Assembly: GCF_036038375.1 (NCBI RefSeq) | Contig: NZ_CP107935.1 | Coordinates: 9,424,001 to 9,488,000, forward strand | Direction of reading: 5' to 3' | Source: Streptomyces sp. NBC_00414 | GTDB lineage: Bacteria > Actinomycetota > Actinomycetes > Streptomycetales > Streptomycetaceae | Length of the DNA stretch: 64,000 nt | In this document: piece after piece, positions 7,117-16,060 of the stretch | Layout: each line of letters starts with the position of its first letter | Numbering within the stretch: position 1 is the stretch's first letter | The notes under the pieces: model-generated | The model's database searches: none | The model's input: the letters and a program-made list of their open reading frames with translations, nothing else | What the model was told of the DNA's origin: nothing | Position numbers and translations under genes: made by a program

Positions 7117-8262
7117 ATGCCTGCCGAGAACCTTTCCGCAGACCCCGTCCGCTTCGCCTACTGGGTGCCCAATGTCAGCGGCGGCCTGGTCACCAGCACC
7201 ATCGAACAGCGCACCGACTGGGGCTACGACTACAACCGCGAACTCGCCGTCCTCGCCGAGAACAACGGCTTCGACTATGCCCTCAGCCAGGTGCGGTACA
7301 TGGCCAGCTACGGCGCCGAGTTCCAGCACGAGTCGACCAGCTTCAGCCTCGCCCTGCTGCTCGCCACCCAGCGCCTGAAGGTCATCGCCGCGGTCCACCC
7401 CGGCCTGTGGCACCCCGGCGTCCTCGCCAAACTCGGCGCCACCGCCGACCACCTGTCGAACGGCCGCTTCGCGGTGAACGTCGTCTCCGGCTGGTTCAAG
7501 GGCGAGTTCACCGCCCTCGGCGAACCGTGGCTGGAGCACGACGAGCGCTACCGCCGCTCCGAGGAGTTCATCCGGGCCCTGCGCCAGATCTGGACCGAGG
7601 ACCACACCGAACTCGCCGGAGACTTCTACCGGTTGCGCGACTTCTCCCTCAAGCCCAAGCCCCTCAACACCCCCGAGCGCCCGCACCCGGAGATCTTCCA
7701 GGGCGGCAACTCCAGCGCCGCCCGCGCCATGGCGGGCCGGGTCTCCGACTGGTACTTCTCCAACGGCAAGGACTTCGACGGAGTCGTCGAACAGCTCGTC
7801 GACGTACGGGCGTCGGCGGCCCAAGTCGGCCGCAGGGCACCGAAGTTCGGCCTCAACGGCTTCCTGATCGCCCGCGACACCGAGGCCGAGGCCCGCGAGA
7901 CCCTCCGCGAGATCGTGGCCCACGCCGACCACGAGGCCGTCGAGGGCTTCGGTGCCGCGGTGAAGCAGGCCGGACAGTCCACCGGAGACGGCAAGGGCAT
8001 GTGGCAGGACTCCTCCTTCGAGGACCTGGTCCAGTACAACGACGGCTTCCGTACGGGGCTCATCGGCACCCCGGAACAGATCGCCGAGCGGATCGTCGCC
8101 TACAAGCGCCTCGGCGTCGACCTCCTGCTCCTCGGCTTCCTGCACTACCACGAGGAGGTCGAGTACTTCGGCCGCCGCGTCCTGCCCCTCGTACGCGAAC
8201 TGGAAGCCCAACTCCCGGGCACCCGGACCGAATCCGGGCCCGTCGCGCCCGTCCACGCCTGA
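7117..8262 (+). CDS. sfnG: FMNH2-dependent dimethyl sulfone monooxygenase
   Basis: A 381-residue luciferase-like flavin monooxygenase that would oxidise dimethyl sulfone to methanesulfinate with reduced FMN. Recognisable family stretches are RFAYWVPNVSGGLVTS near the N terminus, FDYALSQVRYMASYG, AAVHPGLWHPGVLAK, and NVVSGWFKGEF at about residue 125. The C-terminal LLLLGFLHYHEEVEYFGRRV is also typical. It is the first structural gene after the Cys leader peptide, followed by a flavin reductase able to supply FMNH2, so the operon feeds sulfur from organosulfur compounds. Length fits the family. Confidence 0.88.
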   Translation: MPAENLSADPVRFAYWVPNVSGGLVTSTIEQRTDWGYDYNRELAVLAENNGFDYALSQVRYMASYGAEFQHESTSFSLALLLATQRLKVIAAVHPGLWHPGVLAKLGATADHLSNGRFAVNVVSGWFKGEFTALGEPWLEHDERYRRSEEFIRALRQIWTEDHTELAGDFYRLRDFSLKPKPLNTPERPHPEIFQGGNSSAARAMAGRVSDWYFSNGKDFDGVVEQLVDVRASAAQVGRRAPKFGLNGFLIARDTEAEARETLREIVAHADHEAVEGFGAAVKQAGQSTGDGKGMWQDSSFEDLVQYNDGFRTGLIGTPEQIAERIVAYKRLGVDLLLLGFLHYHEEVEYFGRRVLPLVRELEAQLPGTRTESGPVAPVHA

Positions 8263-8355
8263 GCCGGTCCGCTTGCGCACCCCACTGCGAGCCTCCTGAC
8301 CGACCGTCCCGGGGCGCCTCCCGCGCGCAGGCGCCCCCGTCCCGAAAGAGGACCC

Positions 8356-8910
8356 ATGGCCACCGTCCTGTCCGTCTCCGGCAGTCCTTCCGCCTCCTCC
8401 CGCACCAACCGCCTGCTGCGGCACCTCGACAACCGGCTGACCGCACAGGGCCACGAGGTGATCCCGCTCGACGTCCGCACCATCCCCGCCGAGGCCCTGC
8501 TCGGCGCCGACTTCCGGCATCCGGCGATCGTCGAGGCCACCGCCCTCGTCGCGCGCGCCGACGGCATCGTCATCGGCACCCCCGTCTACAAGGCCGCCTA
8601 CTCCGGAGTGCTCAAGGCACTGCTCGACCTGCTCCCGCAGTACGCCCTCACCGGCAAGACCGTGCTCCCCCTGGCCACCGGCGGTACGACGGCACATGTG
8701 CTGGCCATCGACTACGCGCTGCGCCCGGTCCTCAGCTCCATGGGCGCCCGGCACATAGTCCAGGGCTGGTTCACCCTCGACAAGGACATCGTGGTCGGTG
8801 AGGACGGCGGACTCACCGTGGCACCCGCGGCCGGCGAGGCGCTGACCCAGGTGCTCGACCAGTTCTCCGAGGCGCTGGGCCGCAGGCCGATCCTGGCCGC
8901 GGCGAGCTGA
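8356..8910 (+). CDS. NAD(P)H-dependent FMN reductase (SsuE/MsuE type)
   Basis: A 184-residue flavodoxin-fold reductase that supplies FMNH2 to the monooxygenases on either side. The start VLSVSGSPSASSRTNRLL shows the phosphate-binding loop, and GIVIGTPVYKAAYSGVLKAL (about residues 73-92) is the family signature. Length agrees with SsuE/MsuE. A ribosome-binding site (AAAGAGG) precedes the ATG. The downstream sfnB starts two bases after the stop, so the genes form one operon. Whether to call it msuE or ssuE cannot be settled from sequence alone. Confidence 0.88.
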   Translation: MATVLSVSGSPSASSRTNRLLRHLDNRLTAQGHEVIPLDVRTIPAEALLGADFRHPAIVEATALVARADGIVIGTPVYKAAYSGVLKALLDLLPQYALTGKTVLPLATGGTTAHVLAIDYALRPVLSSMGARHIVQGWFTLDKDIVVGEDGGLTVAPAAGEALTQVLDQFSEALGRRPILAAAS

Positions 8911-8912
8911 CC

Positions 8913-10160
8913 ATGTCCACACAGATCTCCGAGGAGACCGGCGCGGGGCTCCCGGCGGAAACCTCCGTGCGGGGGACGGCGGCGGTCGTCGCCGACGACG
9001 CCGAAGCCCTGGCCGTGGCCGCCGCCCTGGCCGACGAGTTCCGGGCCGGAGCCGCCGGCCGGGACGCCGAACGCAGGCTCCCGCAGGAGGAGTTGGCCCG
9101 GCTCTCCGACTCCGGCCTGCTCGCCGTCACCGTGCCGGCCGAGCACGGGGGCGCCGACGTGCGTCAGGAGACGCTCGCCGAGATCTTCCGGCTCCTCGCG
9201 TCCGCCGACGCCAGCCTCGCCCAGATCCCGCAGAGCCACTTCGTCTACGTCAACGTGATCCGTCGTCAGGGAACCGCGGAGCAGCGCGCGTTCTTCTTCG
9301 GCGAGGTGCTGGCCGGGCGCCGCTTCGGCAACGCCCAGTCGGAGGCCGGAACGAAGCACGTCCAGGACATCCGCACCCGCCTGGAGCGGAGCCCGGACGG
9401 CGGCTCGTACGTCCTCACCGGCGTCAAGCACTACTCCACGGGCGCCCTCTTCGCCGACTGGATCCCCGTCCTCGCCCGCACCGAGGACGACAACCTGCAC
9501 GTCGCGTATGTCCCCCGGGACGCCGAGGGCCTGACCGTCGTCGACGACTGGGACGGCATGGGCCAGCGCACCACCGCCAGCGGTACGGTCCGGCTCGACG
9601 CCGTGCCCGTACCCGCGGACCGGGTCCTCCCGCACCACCTCACCTTCCGGGAACCCCAACTCCACGGCGCTGTCGCCCAGTTGCTGCACGCAGCCATCGA
9701 CGCCGGGATCGCGGAGGGCGCCCTCTCCGAGGCCGTGGACTTCGTCCGGACGAAGAGCCGCCCGTGGTTCGAGAGCGGGTTCGAGACCGCGGCCGAGGAC
9801 CCGCTGCTCATCCAGCGCTTCGGCGAACTGGCCGTCCAGGTACGGGCCACCGAGGCGCTGCTCGGCGTGGCGGCCCGCACGGTCGACACGGCCCGCGCCG
9901 GCCTCACCGAGGAGTCGGCCGCCGAGGCGTCCATCGCGGTGGCCGCGGCCAAGGCGCACGCGGCGGCGACCGCCGTCGAGGTGGCGAGCGCGCTCTTCGA
10001 GGTGTCCGGCACCCGGTCCGCCCTCAACTCCCTCAACCTGCACCGGTATTGGCGCGACGCACGCACCCACACACTCCACGACCCGGCCCGCTGGAAGATC
10101 CAGCACATCGGCCGGTACGTACTCAACGGCACCCTGCCCCCGCGCCACGGACTCCTCTGA
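8913..10160 (+). CDS. sfnB: SfnB-family sulfur acquisition oxidoreductase (acyl-CoA dehydrogenase fold)
   Basis: A 415-residue flavoprotein of the acyl-CoA dehydrogenase superfamily, of the branch linked to desulfurisation (SfnB/DszC-like). The N-terminal helical domain contains LSDSGLLAVTVPAEHGGADV, the middle domain the FMN/FAD contact region GNAQSEAGTKHVQDI and VLTGVKHYSTGA, and the C-terminal domain ends with HRYWRDARTHTLHDPARWK, typical of this subgroup. It follows the FMN reductase by two bases. Its exact substrate is not known for most members; a role in sulfone or sulfonate oxidation is inferred from the operon. Confidence 0.86.
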   Translation: MSTQISEETGAGLPAETSVRGTAAVVADDAEALAVAAALADEFRAGAAGRDAERRLPQEELARLSDSGLLAVTVPAEHGGADVRQETLAEIFRLLASADASLAQIPQSHFVYVNVIRRQGTAEQRAFFFGEVLAGRRFGNAQSEAGTKHVQDIRTRLERSPDGGSYVLTGVKHYSTGALFADWIPVLARTEDDNLHVAYVPRDAEGLTVVDDWDGMGQRTTASGTVRLDAVPVPADRVLPHHLTFREPQLHGAVAQLLHAAIDAGIAEGALSEAVDFVRTKSRPWFESGFETAAEDPLLIQRFGELAVQVRATEALLGVAARTVDTARAGLTEESAAEASIAVAAAKAHAAATAVEVASALFEVSGTRSALNSLNLHRYWRDARTHTLHDPARWKIQHIGRYVLNGTLPPRHGLL

Positions 10161-10201
10161 ACGCCACGGACTCATCCGAGCCGGAACCCGAAAAGCCGCC
10201 G

Positions 10202-10239
10202 CCCGCCCGCAGAACCGCCCCCCGCCCGCAGAACCGCCC
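10202..10239. repeat. two 19-bp tandem repeats between sfnB and ssuD
   Basis: CCCGCCCGCAGAACCGCCC is repeated directly twice in the 115-base gap. A shorter duplication, CGCCACGGACTC, spans the sfnB stop. Both look like recent slippage products. No terminator is evident, so read-through into ssuD is likely. Confidence 0.85.
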
Positions 10240-10275
10240 CTCACACCGCCCGCGCCCCGATCGGAGAACGCACCC

Positions 10276-11421
10276 GTGTCCCTCACCTTCCACTGGTTCC
10301 TGCCCACCAACGGTGACAGCCGCCATGTCGTCGGGGGCGGCCACGGCACCCCGGCCACGGTGTCCGGCCGGGACCGGCCGCCGACGGTCGCGTATCTGAG
10401 CCAGATCGCCCGCGCCGCCGAGGACCTGGGCTTCGTCGGCGCGCTCACCCCCACCGGCGCCTGGTGCGAGGACGCCTGGCTGACCACCGCGATGGTCAGC
10501 CAGAACACCGAGCGGCTGAAGTTCCTGGTCGCCTTCCGGCCCGGGTTCGTCTCACCGACGCTCGCCGCGCAGATGGCGTCCACCTTCCAGCGCCAGTCCG
10601 GCGGACGCCTCCTCCTCAACGTCGTCACCGGCGGCGAGAGCCACGAGCAGCGCGCGTACGGCGACTTCCTCGACAAGGACGCCCGCTACCGCCGTACCGG
10701 CGAGTTCCTGCAGATCGTCCGGAGCCTGTGGGAGGGCAGGACCGTCGACCTGGACGGCGAGTTCCTGAAGGTCGAGGACGCCAGGCTGGCCCGGGTGCCC
10801 GACCCGGTCCCCGAGGTGTACTTCGGCGGCTCCTCGCCCATCGCCGGTGAGGTCGCCGCCAAGCACGTCGACGTCTACCTCACCTGGGGCGAGCCGCCCG
10901 CGCAGGTCGCCGAGAAGATCGCGTGGGTCCGCGCGCTGGCCGAGAAGGAGGGGCGCACCGTCCGGTTCGGCATCCGGCTGCACGTCATCACCCGGGACAC
11001 CTCCGAGCAGGCCTGGGCGGAGGCGGAGCGGCTGCTCGCGGGCTTCGACCCGGCCACCGTGAAGTCCGTACAGGCCGGACTGGCCCGCAGCGAGTCCGAG
11101 GGCCAGCAGCGCATGCTCGCCCTCCACGGGGGCGGCAGCCGCGACGGTCTGGAGATCCACCCCAACCTCTGGGCGGGCATCGGCCTCGTGCGCGGCGGCG
11201 CGGGCACCGCCCTGGTCGGCAGCCACGACGAGGTCGCCGAACGCATCACCGAGTACCACCGCCTCGGCATCGACGAGTTCGTGCTCTCCGGCTACCCGCA
11301 CCTGGAGGAGGCGTACTGGTTCGGCGAGGGCGTCCTGCCCCGGCTCGCCGCGCGGGGCCTGTGGCAGCACCCGTTCGCCGCCCGGCCCGCCCCCTCGGCA
11401 CAGGTCCCCTTCGCGAGCTGA
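10276..11421 (+). CDS. ssuD: FMNH2-dependent alkanesulfonate monooxygenase
   Basis: A 381-residue luciferase-like monooxygenase that cleaves alkanesulfonates to aldehyde and sulfite. Family features include the start SLTFHWFLPTNGDSRHVVGG, then GFVGALTPTGAWCEDAW, FLVAFRPGFVSPTLAAQMAS at about residues 75-95, NVVTGGESHEQRAYGDF and EVYFGGSSPIAGEVAAKHVD. The GTG start has GGAG about 9 bases upstream. It closes the sfnG-reductase-sfnB-ssuD operon. No ABC transporter for sulfonates is present in the window, which is unusual for an ssu locus. Confidence 0.9.
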   Translation: MSLTFHWFLPTNGDSRHVVGGGHGTPATVSGRDRPPTVAYLSQIARAAEDLGFVGALTPTGAWCEDAWLTTAMVSQNTERLKFLVAFRPGFVSPTLAAQMASTFQRQSGGRLLLNVVTGGESHEQRAYGDFLDKDARYRRTGEFLQIVRSLWEGRTVDLDGEFLKVEDARLARVPDPVPEVYFGGSSPIAGEVAAKHVDVYLTWGEPPAQVAEKIAWVRALAEKEGRTVRFGIRLHVITRDTSEQAWAEAERLLAGFDPATVKSVQAGLARSESEGQQRMLALHGGGSRDGLEIHPNLWAGIGLVRGGAGTALVGSHDEVAERITEYHRLGIDEFVLSGYPHLEEAYWFGEGVLPRLAARGLWQHPFAARPAPSAQVPFAS

Positions 11422-11500
11422 GCGCGGGCCCTCCCCCGTACCCCGCCCCTGCAATCGAAAGAAAATCGCTGTACGCGGCCACCTCCCGGGTGATGACCTT

Positions 11501-11522
11501 GTGCGAGCCGCCCGGCTCGCAC
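11501..11522. terminator. strong hairpin between ssuD and the nucleotidyltransferase gene
   Basis: A perfect 9-bp stem (GTGCGAGCC and GGCTCGCAC) with a 4-base loop lies 80 bases after ssuD and 36 bases before the next start. No T-run follows, as is common for Streptomyces terminators. It could instead be a 5' leader structure of the downstream gene. Confidence 0.5.
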
Positions 11523-11557
11523 GAGGCAGCGGGCGGCGGGGGAGAGGGGGGACGGCT

Positions 11558-12253
11558 GTGACCACCAAGAACATCCTGCTGTCCGGGATCGTCGGCTCGA
11601 CCGCGTACGGCCTGGCCCGCGAAGGCTCGGACGTGGACCGGCTCGGCATGTTCGCCGCCCCCACCGAGGACCTCCACGGCCTGCACGGGCCGAAGGAGTC
11701 CCACGTCACGACCATGCCCGACAGCACCCTCCATGAGGCGGCCAAGTGGTGCCGGCTCGCCCTGGGCGGCAATCCGACCGTGACGGAACTGGTGTGGCTG
11801 CCCGACGAGTTGTACGAGGTCCGCACACCGCTCGGTGACGAACTGATCGGCATCCGCACGACCCTGCTCTCCGCGAAACGGGTCCGCGACGCCTATCTCG
11901 GTTACGCCACCCAGCAGTTCAAGCGGCTCTACGACCGCGGCGACAACTCCTTCTCCGCGGACAGCCGCAGGCGCACGGCCAAGCACGCCAGACATCTGCG
12001 GCGCCTGTGCCACCAGGGCTTCGAGCTGTACGCCACCGGTGCCCTGACCATCCGCGTCGAGGACCCGGACGACTACCACCGCTTCGGCGAACAGGTGGCG
12101 GCCGACGCCATGACCGCGCTGCCCCTGCTCCAGCGCTACGAGGCGGCCTTCGACGAGACCCCCAGCGCCCTGCCGGAACAGGCCGACGAGGCTCCCGTCG
12201 AGGCATGGCTGCGCCGGGTCCGCGCCCACTACTACACGCGGCCCGGGGCCTGA
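11558..12253 (+). CDS. RlaP-type predicted nucleotidyltransferase
   Basis: A 231-residue protein of the DNA polymerase beta superfamily. The N-terminal motif LLSGIVGSTAYGLAREGSDV with the following DRLG carries the GS...D-x-D nucleotidyl transfer signature (Asp at about residues 25 and 27). The GTG at 11558 is chosen because it has GGAGAGGGGG upstream and starts next to the conserved strand. RlaP-like proteins (COG3541/PF10127) are associated with RNA repair in some bacteria, but no RNA ligase or kinase gene is adjacent. Substrate is therefore unknown. Confidence 0.82.
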   Translation: MTTKNILLSGIVGSTAYGLAREGSDVDRLGMFAAPTEDLHGLHGPKESHVTTMPDSTLHEAAKWCRLALGGNPTVTELVWLPDELYEVRTPLGDELIGIRTTLLSAKRVRDAYLGYATQQFKRLYDRGDNSFSADSRRRTAKHARHLRRLCHQGFELYATGALTIRVEDPDDYHRFGEQVAADAMTALPLLQRYEAAFDETPSALPEQADEAPVEAWLRRVRAHYYTRPGA

Positions 12254-12320
12254 CCGGCCCGCTCGCACGCTGAACCGTGGCGCGGCCCTCTCCCGGACCG
12301 GCCTGCTCGTTCCGGCTCTG

Positions 12321-12351
12321 ATCGGCGCGGGCACCAGGCGCCCGCGCCGAA
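12321..12351. terminator. bidirectional terminator between convergent genes
   Basis: A perfect 12-bp inverted repeat (12321-12332 and 12340-12351; arm ATCGGCGCGGGC) with a 7-base loop lies between the nucleotidyltransferase stop and the urtE stop. It can serve both converging transcripts. Confidence 0.75.
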
Positions 12352-12356
12352 TCGGC

Positions 12357-13052
12357 TCACACGCTCAGCGCCTCCCGCACCGACCGCTCGGCCTCCTGGC
12401 CCCCCTCGCCCGACGACGTGACCCGCCCCGCCTCCAGGACGTAGTAGCGCTGCGCCGCCCGCATCGCGAAGCCCACGTGCTGCTCCACCAGGAGTACGGA
12501 GAGTCCGCCGCGCGCGGCCAGGGCGAGGATCGTCTCCTCGATCTCCGCCACGACCGAGGGCTGGATGCCCTCGGTCGGTTCGTCCAGCAGCAGGATCCGA
12601 GGGTCCGTCACCAGCGCTCGCGCGATGGCCAGTTGCTGTCGCTGTCCGCCCGAGAGCAGACCCGCGCGCCGCGTCGACAGGGTGCGCAGCACCGGGAAGA
12701 GGTCCAGCGCCTCCGCGATCGCCGCCCCGCCACGCCTGCGGCCGTCGGCGACGAGCTGGAGGTTCTCCGCCGTCGTGAGGTGGGGAAAGACCTGCTGTCC
12801 CTGCGGTACGTACGCCATACCGCGCGCCACCCGCTCGTGCGGCTTGCGGCGGGTGATGTCCTCGCCGTCGAGCCGGATCGCGCCGCTGGACGGAGTGAGC
12901 AGCCCGACGGCCGCCCGCAGCAGTGTGCTCTTGCCCGCGCCGTTGTGTCCGAGCACCGCCGCGACGCCGTCGTCCGGCACGTCGACCCGGACTCCGTGCA
13001 GGACGACACTGCGGTGGTAGCCGACCCGGACGTCGTCGATCTCCAGCTTCAT
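12357..13052 (-). CDS. urtE: urea ABC transporter ATP-binding protein UrtE
   Basis: A 231-residue ATPase of the branched-chain amino acid/urea (HAAT) transporter class that drives urea import with UrtD. Walker A is GHNGAGKST (about 34-42), the signature LSGGQRQQLAIAR, Walker B ILLLDEPTEGIQP, and the H-loop region LLVEQHVGFA. It is the last gene of urtABCDE; its ATG overlaps the urtD stop by four bases. The EGIQPS sequence after Walker B is characteristic of UrtE/LivF. Confidence 0.93.
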   Translation of the reverse strand: MKLEIDDVRVGYHRSVVLHGVRVDVPDDGVAAVLGHNGAGKSTLLRAAVGLLTPSSGAIRLDGEDITRRKPHERVARGMAYVPQGQQVFPHLTTAENLQLVADGRRRGGAAIAEALDLFPVLRTLSTRRAGLLSGGQRQQLAIARALVTDPRILLLDEPTEGIQPSVVAEIEETILALAARGGLSVLLVEQHVGFAMRAAQRYYVLEAGRVTSSGEGGQEAERSVREALSV

Positions 13053-13894
13053 ACGCCTCGCACCTCCTGTACGGCCGCGCCCGCCGCAGCACCGTCGGCC
13101 GACCCCGGCCGGAGCTGAGGCTCCGGCTCGTCCGGCAGTGCCGGCTCGGCGTCACCGACGGCCGCGTGCCCGAGGTACACCTCCTGCACCTTGGGGTCGG
13201 CCTGCACCTCGGCCACGGTCCCCTCGCTGAGCACCTTGCCCGCGTGCAGCACACTGACGCTGCGCGCGAAGGACCGCATGAAGTCCATGTCGTGCTCGAT
13301 GACGACCACGGTCCGCTCCTCGCTGATGTGCTCCAACAGCTCGCCGGTGGCCTGCCGTTCGTCGTGGCTCATCCCGGCCACCGGCTCGTCGAGCAGCAGC
13401 AGCCGTACGTCCTGCACGAGCAGCATGCCGATCTCCAGCCACTGCTTCTGGCCGTGGGCGAGCGTGCCGGCGAGGCTGTCGGCCAGGTCCGTGAGCCCGA
13501 CCGTCTCCAGCGCGTGCGCGACGGGCTCCGGCACGCCCTTGCGGCGCCGCAGCATCGTCAGCATGCCGCGTCCGGCACCGGCGGCGATGTCCAGGTTCTG
13601 CAGGACCGTCAACTCCTCGAAGACGGTGGCGGTCTGGAACGTCCGGCCGATGCCCGACCGGGCGATCCGGTGCACGCTCCGGCCGAGCAGTTCCTCGCCC
13701 CCGAAGAGGACCGAGCCCTGCGCCTTCACCAGCCCGGTGACGGCGTCGACGAGCGTGGTCTTGCCCGCGCCGTTCGGTCCGATCAGGAAGCGCAGGTCGC
13801 CCGGCCGCACGTCGAGGTCCACACCGCCGACCGCGGTGAACCCGTCGAAGGACACCCGCAGCCCGCGTATCTCAAGCCCGGAAAGCTCGCTCAT
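13049..13894 (-). CDS. urtD: urea ABC transporter ATP-binding protein UrtD
   Basis: A 281-residue LivG-like ATPase. The start MSELSGLEIRGLRVSFDGF leads into Walker A GPNGAGKTT; the signature region is LAHGQKQWLEIGM, and Walker B is LLLLDEPVAGMSHDE, both typical of UrtD rather than LivG. The C-terminal 40 residues after VYLGHAAVG are an Ala/Pro-rich tail. The ATG overlaps the urtC stop by four bases, so translation is coupled. Confidence 0.93.
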   Translation of the reverse strand: MSELSGLEIRGLRVSFDGFTAVGGVDLDVRPGDLRFLIGPNGAGKTTLVDAVTGLVKAQGSVLFGGEELLGRSVHRIARSGIGRTFQTATVFEELTVLQNLDIAAGAGRGMLTMLRRRKGVPEPVAHALETVGLTDLADSLAGTLAHGQKQWLEIGMLLVQDVRLLLLDEPVAGMSHDERQATGELLEHISEERTVVVIEHDMDFMRSFARSVSVLHAGKVLSEGTVAEVQADPKVQEVYLGHAAVGDAEPALPDEPEPQLRPGSADGAAAGAAVQEVRGV

Positions 13895-15105
13895 ACCGTT
13901 CCTCCAAGTGGCAGGGCAGGCGCCTTCTCCCCGCCGGCGTTCGCGCTCGCGCCGCCCTTGCCGACATCCCCACTCATGTCGCCGTCGCCGTCGCCGTCGC
14001 CGTCGTAGTCGCCGTCCCCGCCCGCGTGCGCCGCCCTGCGCCTCCGCACGACCCCGGCCAGCGAGACGAGACCGCCCGGCAGGAACGCCAGGGCCACGAT
14101 GAACAGCAGTCCCTGGAAGTACGTCCAGGCCGCCGGGAACTCCTCCGACAGGGCCGTCTTCGCCCAGGCCACCCCGATCGCGCCCAGTACCGCCCCGGCG
14201 AGGCTCGCCCGGCCGCCGACCGCGGCGCCGATGACGAACTCGATCGACGGCACGATGCCGATCATCGCGGGGGAGATGATGCCGACCGCGGGCACGAACA
14301 GCGCCCCCGCGAGCCCAGCCGTACCGGCCGCCACCACGTACGCGACGAGCTTCACGTTCGCCGGGTCGTACCCGAGGAAACGCACCCGCTCCTCCGAGTC
14401 CCGTACGGCCACGAGGAGTTCGCCGTAACGGCTGTGGATCAGCTGCCGCACCAGGACGATCAGGAGCAGCAGGACGGCGGCGATGACGAAGTACACCATC
14501 CGCTGGTTGACCGGGTCGTCGAGGTCGTAGCCGAAGAAGCCCTGGATGTCGGTGAGTCCGTTGGTGCCGCCGGTCGTCTCCTGCTGGCCGATCAGCCAGA
14601 TCGCGAAGGCGGCGGCGAGCGCCTGGCTCAGGATCGCGAAGTACGCGCCCTTGACCCGGCGGCGGAAGATGAACGAACCGAGGACCGCCGCCACGGCCAT
14701 GGGCAGCAGCACGGTCGCCGCCAGCGCGAACAGTGGATTGCCGAACGGCCGCCACCACCAGGGGAGTTCGGTGGCGGTGCCGTACAGCTGCATGAAGTCG
14801 GGGAGGTTGCCGGGACCCGCGTCCGCGATCTTCAGATGCATCGCCATGGCGTAGCCGCCGAGGCCGAAGAACACACCCTGGCCGAGCGTGAGGAGGCCGC
14901 CGCGGCCCCAGGCCAGGCAGATGCCGACGGCGACCATCGCGGTGCACAGGTACTTGGCGAGCAGCCCGAGCCGGAAGTCGGAGAGTGCCAGCGGCGCGAT
15001 GGCGAAGAGGGCGACGGCAGCGGCGGCGAAACCGGCCCAGGCACGCGCCGAGCGGCCTTTGAGCACGGTCACCGAACGGCCTTCGAGCAGAGGTGGCAGG
15101 GTCAT
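13891..15105 (-). CDS. urtC: urea ABC transporter permease UrtC
   Basis: A 404-residue inner-membrane permease. About nine hydrophobic segments can be seen, starting with WAGFAAAAVALFAIAPLAL, and the stretch GRGGLLTLGQGVFFGLGGYA is typical of UrtC. WLIGQQETTGGTNGLTDIQG is the characteristic loop of this permease class. The C terminus is low-complexity (GDGDYDGDGDGDGD). Start ATG at 15105; it overlaps urtB by four bases. Confidence 0.93.
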   Translation of the reverse strand: MTLPPLLEGRSVTVLKGRSARAWAGFAAAAVALFAIAPLALSDFRLGLLAKYLCTAMVAVGICLAWGRGGLLTLGQGVFFGLGGYAMAMHLKIADAGPGNLPDFMQLYGTATELPWWWRPFGNPLFALAATVLLPMAVAAVLGSFIFRRRVKGAYFAILSQALAAAFAIWLIGQQETTGGTNGLTDIQGFFGYDLDDPVNQRMVYFVIAAVLLLLIVLVRQLIHSRYGELLVAVRDSEERVRFLGYDPANVKLVAYVVAAGTAGLAGALFVPAVGIISPAMIGIVPSIEFVIGAAVGGRASLAGAVLGAIGVAWAKTALSEEFPAAWTYFQGLLFIVALAFLPGGLVSLAGVVRRRRAAHAGGDGDYDGDGDGDGDMSGDVGKGGASANAGGEKAPALPLGGTV

Positions 15106-15998
15106 ACGAGACTCCTCGTACGCAGCGTGTACAGCCCCTGGGGCCGCCACTGGAGGAAGGCGACGATGGCCACGAGGACGAGCACCTTCGCCACGCTGAC
15201 GGTGGTGGAGTACTCCAGGACGGACTGCATGGCACCGAGGACGAAGGCGACGATCACCGTGCCCTTGAGCTGTCCGATGCCGCCGACCACGATCACCAGG
15301 AACGCGTCGATGATGATGTTGGTGCCCATCGTCGGCCCGATCGGGCCGACCAGCGTCAGCGCGACGCCCGCGACCCCGGCGAGCCCGGAACCGAGGAAGA
15401 ACGCGGTCCTGTCCACCCGCGAGGTGGAGATGCCGGACACCTCGGCCAGGTCCCGGTTCTGCACGACCCCGCGGATGCGGCGGCCGAGCGAGGTCAGCCG
15501 CAGTGTCAGCGACAGCGCGACGACGGCCGCGACGGCGAGAGCGAGGATGAAAAGCCGGCTGCTGGCGCAGGTCAGCGGGTCGGCGCCGCCGATGACGGTG
15601 ATGTTGCCGGTGAGCAGGTCGGGCGCCCGGGTCTGTACGTTGGGCGCGCCGAAGATGTCCCGGGCGAGCTGCTGGAGCATCAGCGACACACCCCAGGTGA
15701 CGAGCAGTGTGTCGAGCGGGCGCAGGTACAGGCGCCGGATGAGCACCCACTCCAGCAGCGCGCCGAGCGCCCCCGCCACCAGGAAGGCGACGGGCAGCGC
15801 CACGAGCAGGGACAGGCCGGCACCGGAGATCGACTTCTGGAGGACGTACGTGGTGTAGGCGCCGGCCATGATGAACTCGCCGTGGGCCATGTTGATGACG
15901 TTCATCTGGCCGAAGGTGAGCGAGAGACCGAGCGCGATGAGCAGCAGGACGGCACCGATGCTGATGCCGGTGAAGGTCTGACCGAGGATCACGGTCAT
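15102..15998 (-). CDS. urtB: urea ABC transporter permease UrtB
   Basis: A 298-residue LivH-like permease with about eight membrane segments. Family stretches are ALGLSLTFGQMNVINMAHGE, LDTLLVTWGVSLMLQQLARD and GQLKGTVIVAFVLGAMQSVL. The ATG at 15998 begins MTVILGQTFTGISIGAVLLL, the normal start for the family. It lies 62 bases downstream of urtA across a hairpin that may reduce expression of the permeases relative to the binding protein. Confidence 0.93.
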   Translation of the reverse strand: MTVILGQTFTGISIGAVLLLIALGLSLTFGQMNVINMAHGEFIMAGAYTTYVLQKSISGAGLSLLVALPVAFLVAGALGALLEWVLIRRLYLRPLDTLLVTWGVSLMLQQLARDIFGAPNVQTRAPDLLTGNITVIGGADPLTCASSRLFILALAVAAVVALSLTLRLTSLGRRIRGVVQNRDLAEVSGISTSRVDRTAFFLGSGLAGVAGVALTLVGPIGPTMGTNIIIDAFLVIVVGGIGQLKGTVIVAFVLGAMQSVLEYSTTVSVAKVLVLVAIVAFLQWRPQGLYTLRTRSLV

Positions 15999-16021
15999 AC
16001 GGCGGCTCCGAGGAGGCAGGA

Positions 16022-16051
16022 CGTGGGGGCCTCGTACGGAGGGCCCCCACG
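16022..16051 (-). terminator. intercistronic hairpin between urtA and urtB
   Basis: A perfect 10-bp inverted repeat (CGTGGGGGCC and GGCCCCCACG) with a 10-base loop lies in the 62-base gap. Such hairpins after a binding-protein gene often stabilise its mRNA or terminate part of transcription, giving more binding protein than permease. Confidence 0.6.
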
Positions 16052-16060
16052 CGCGGTCGG

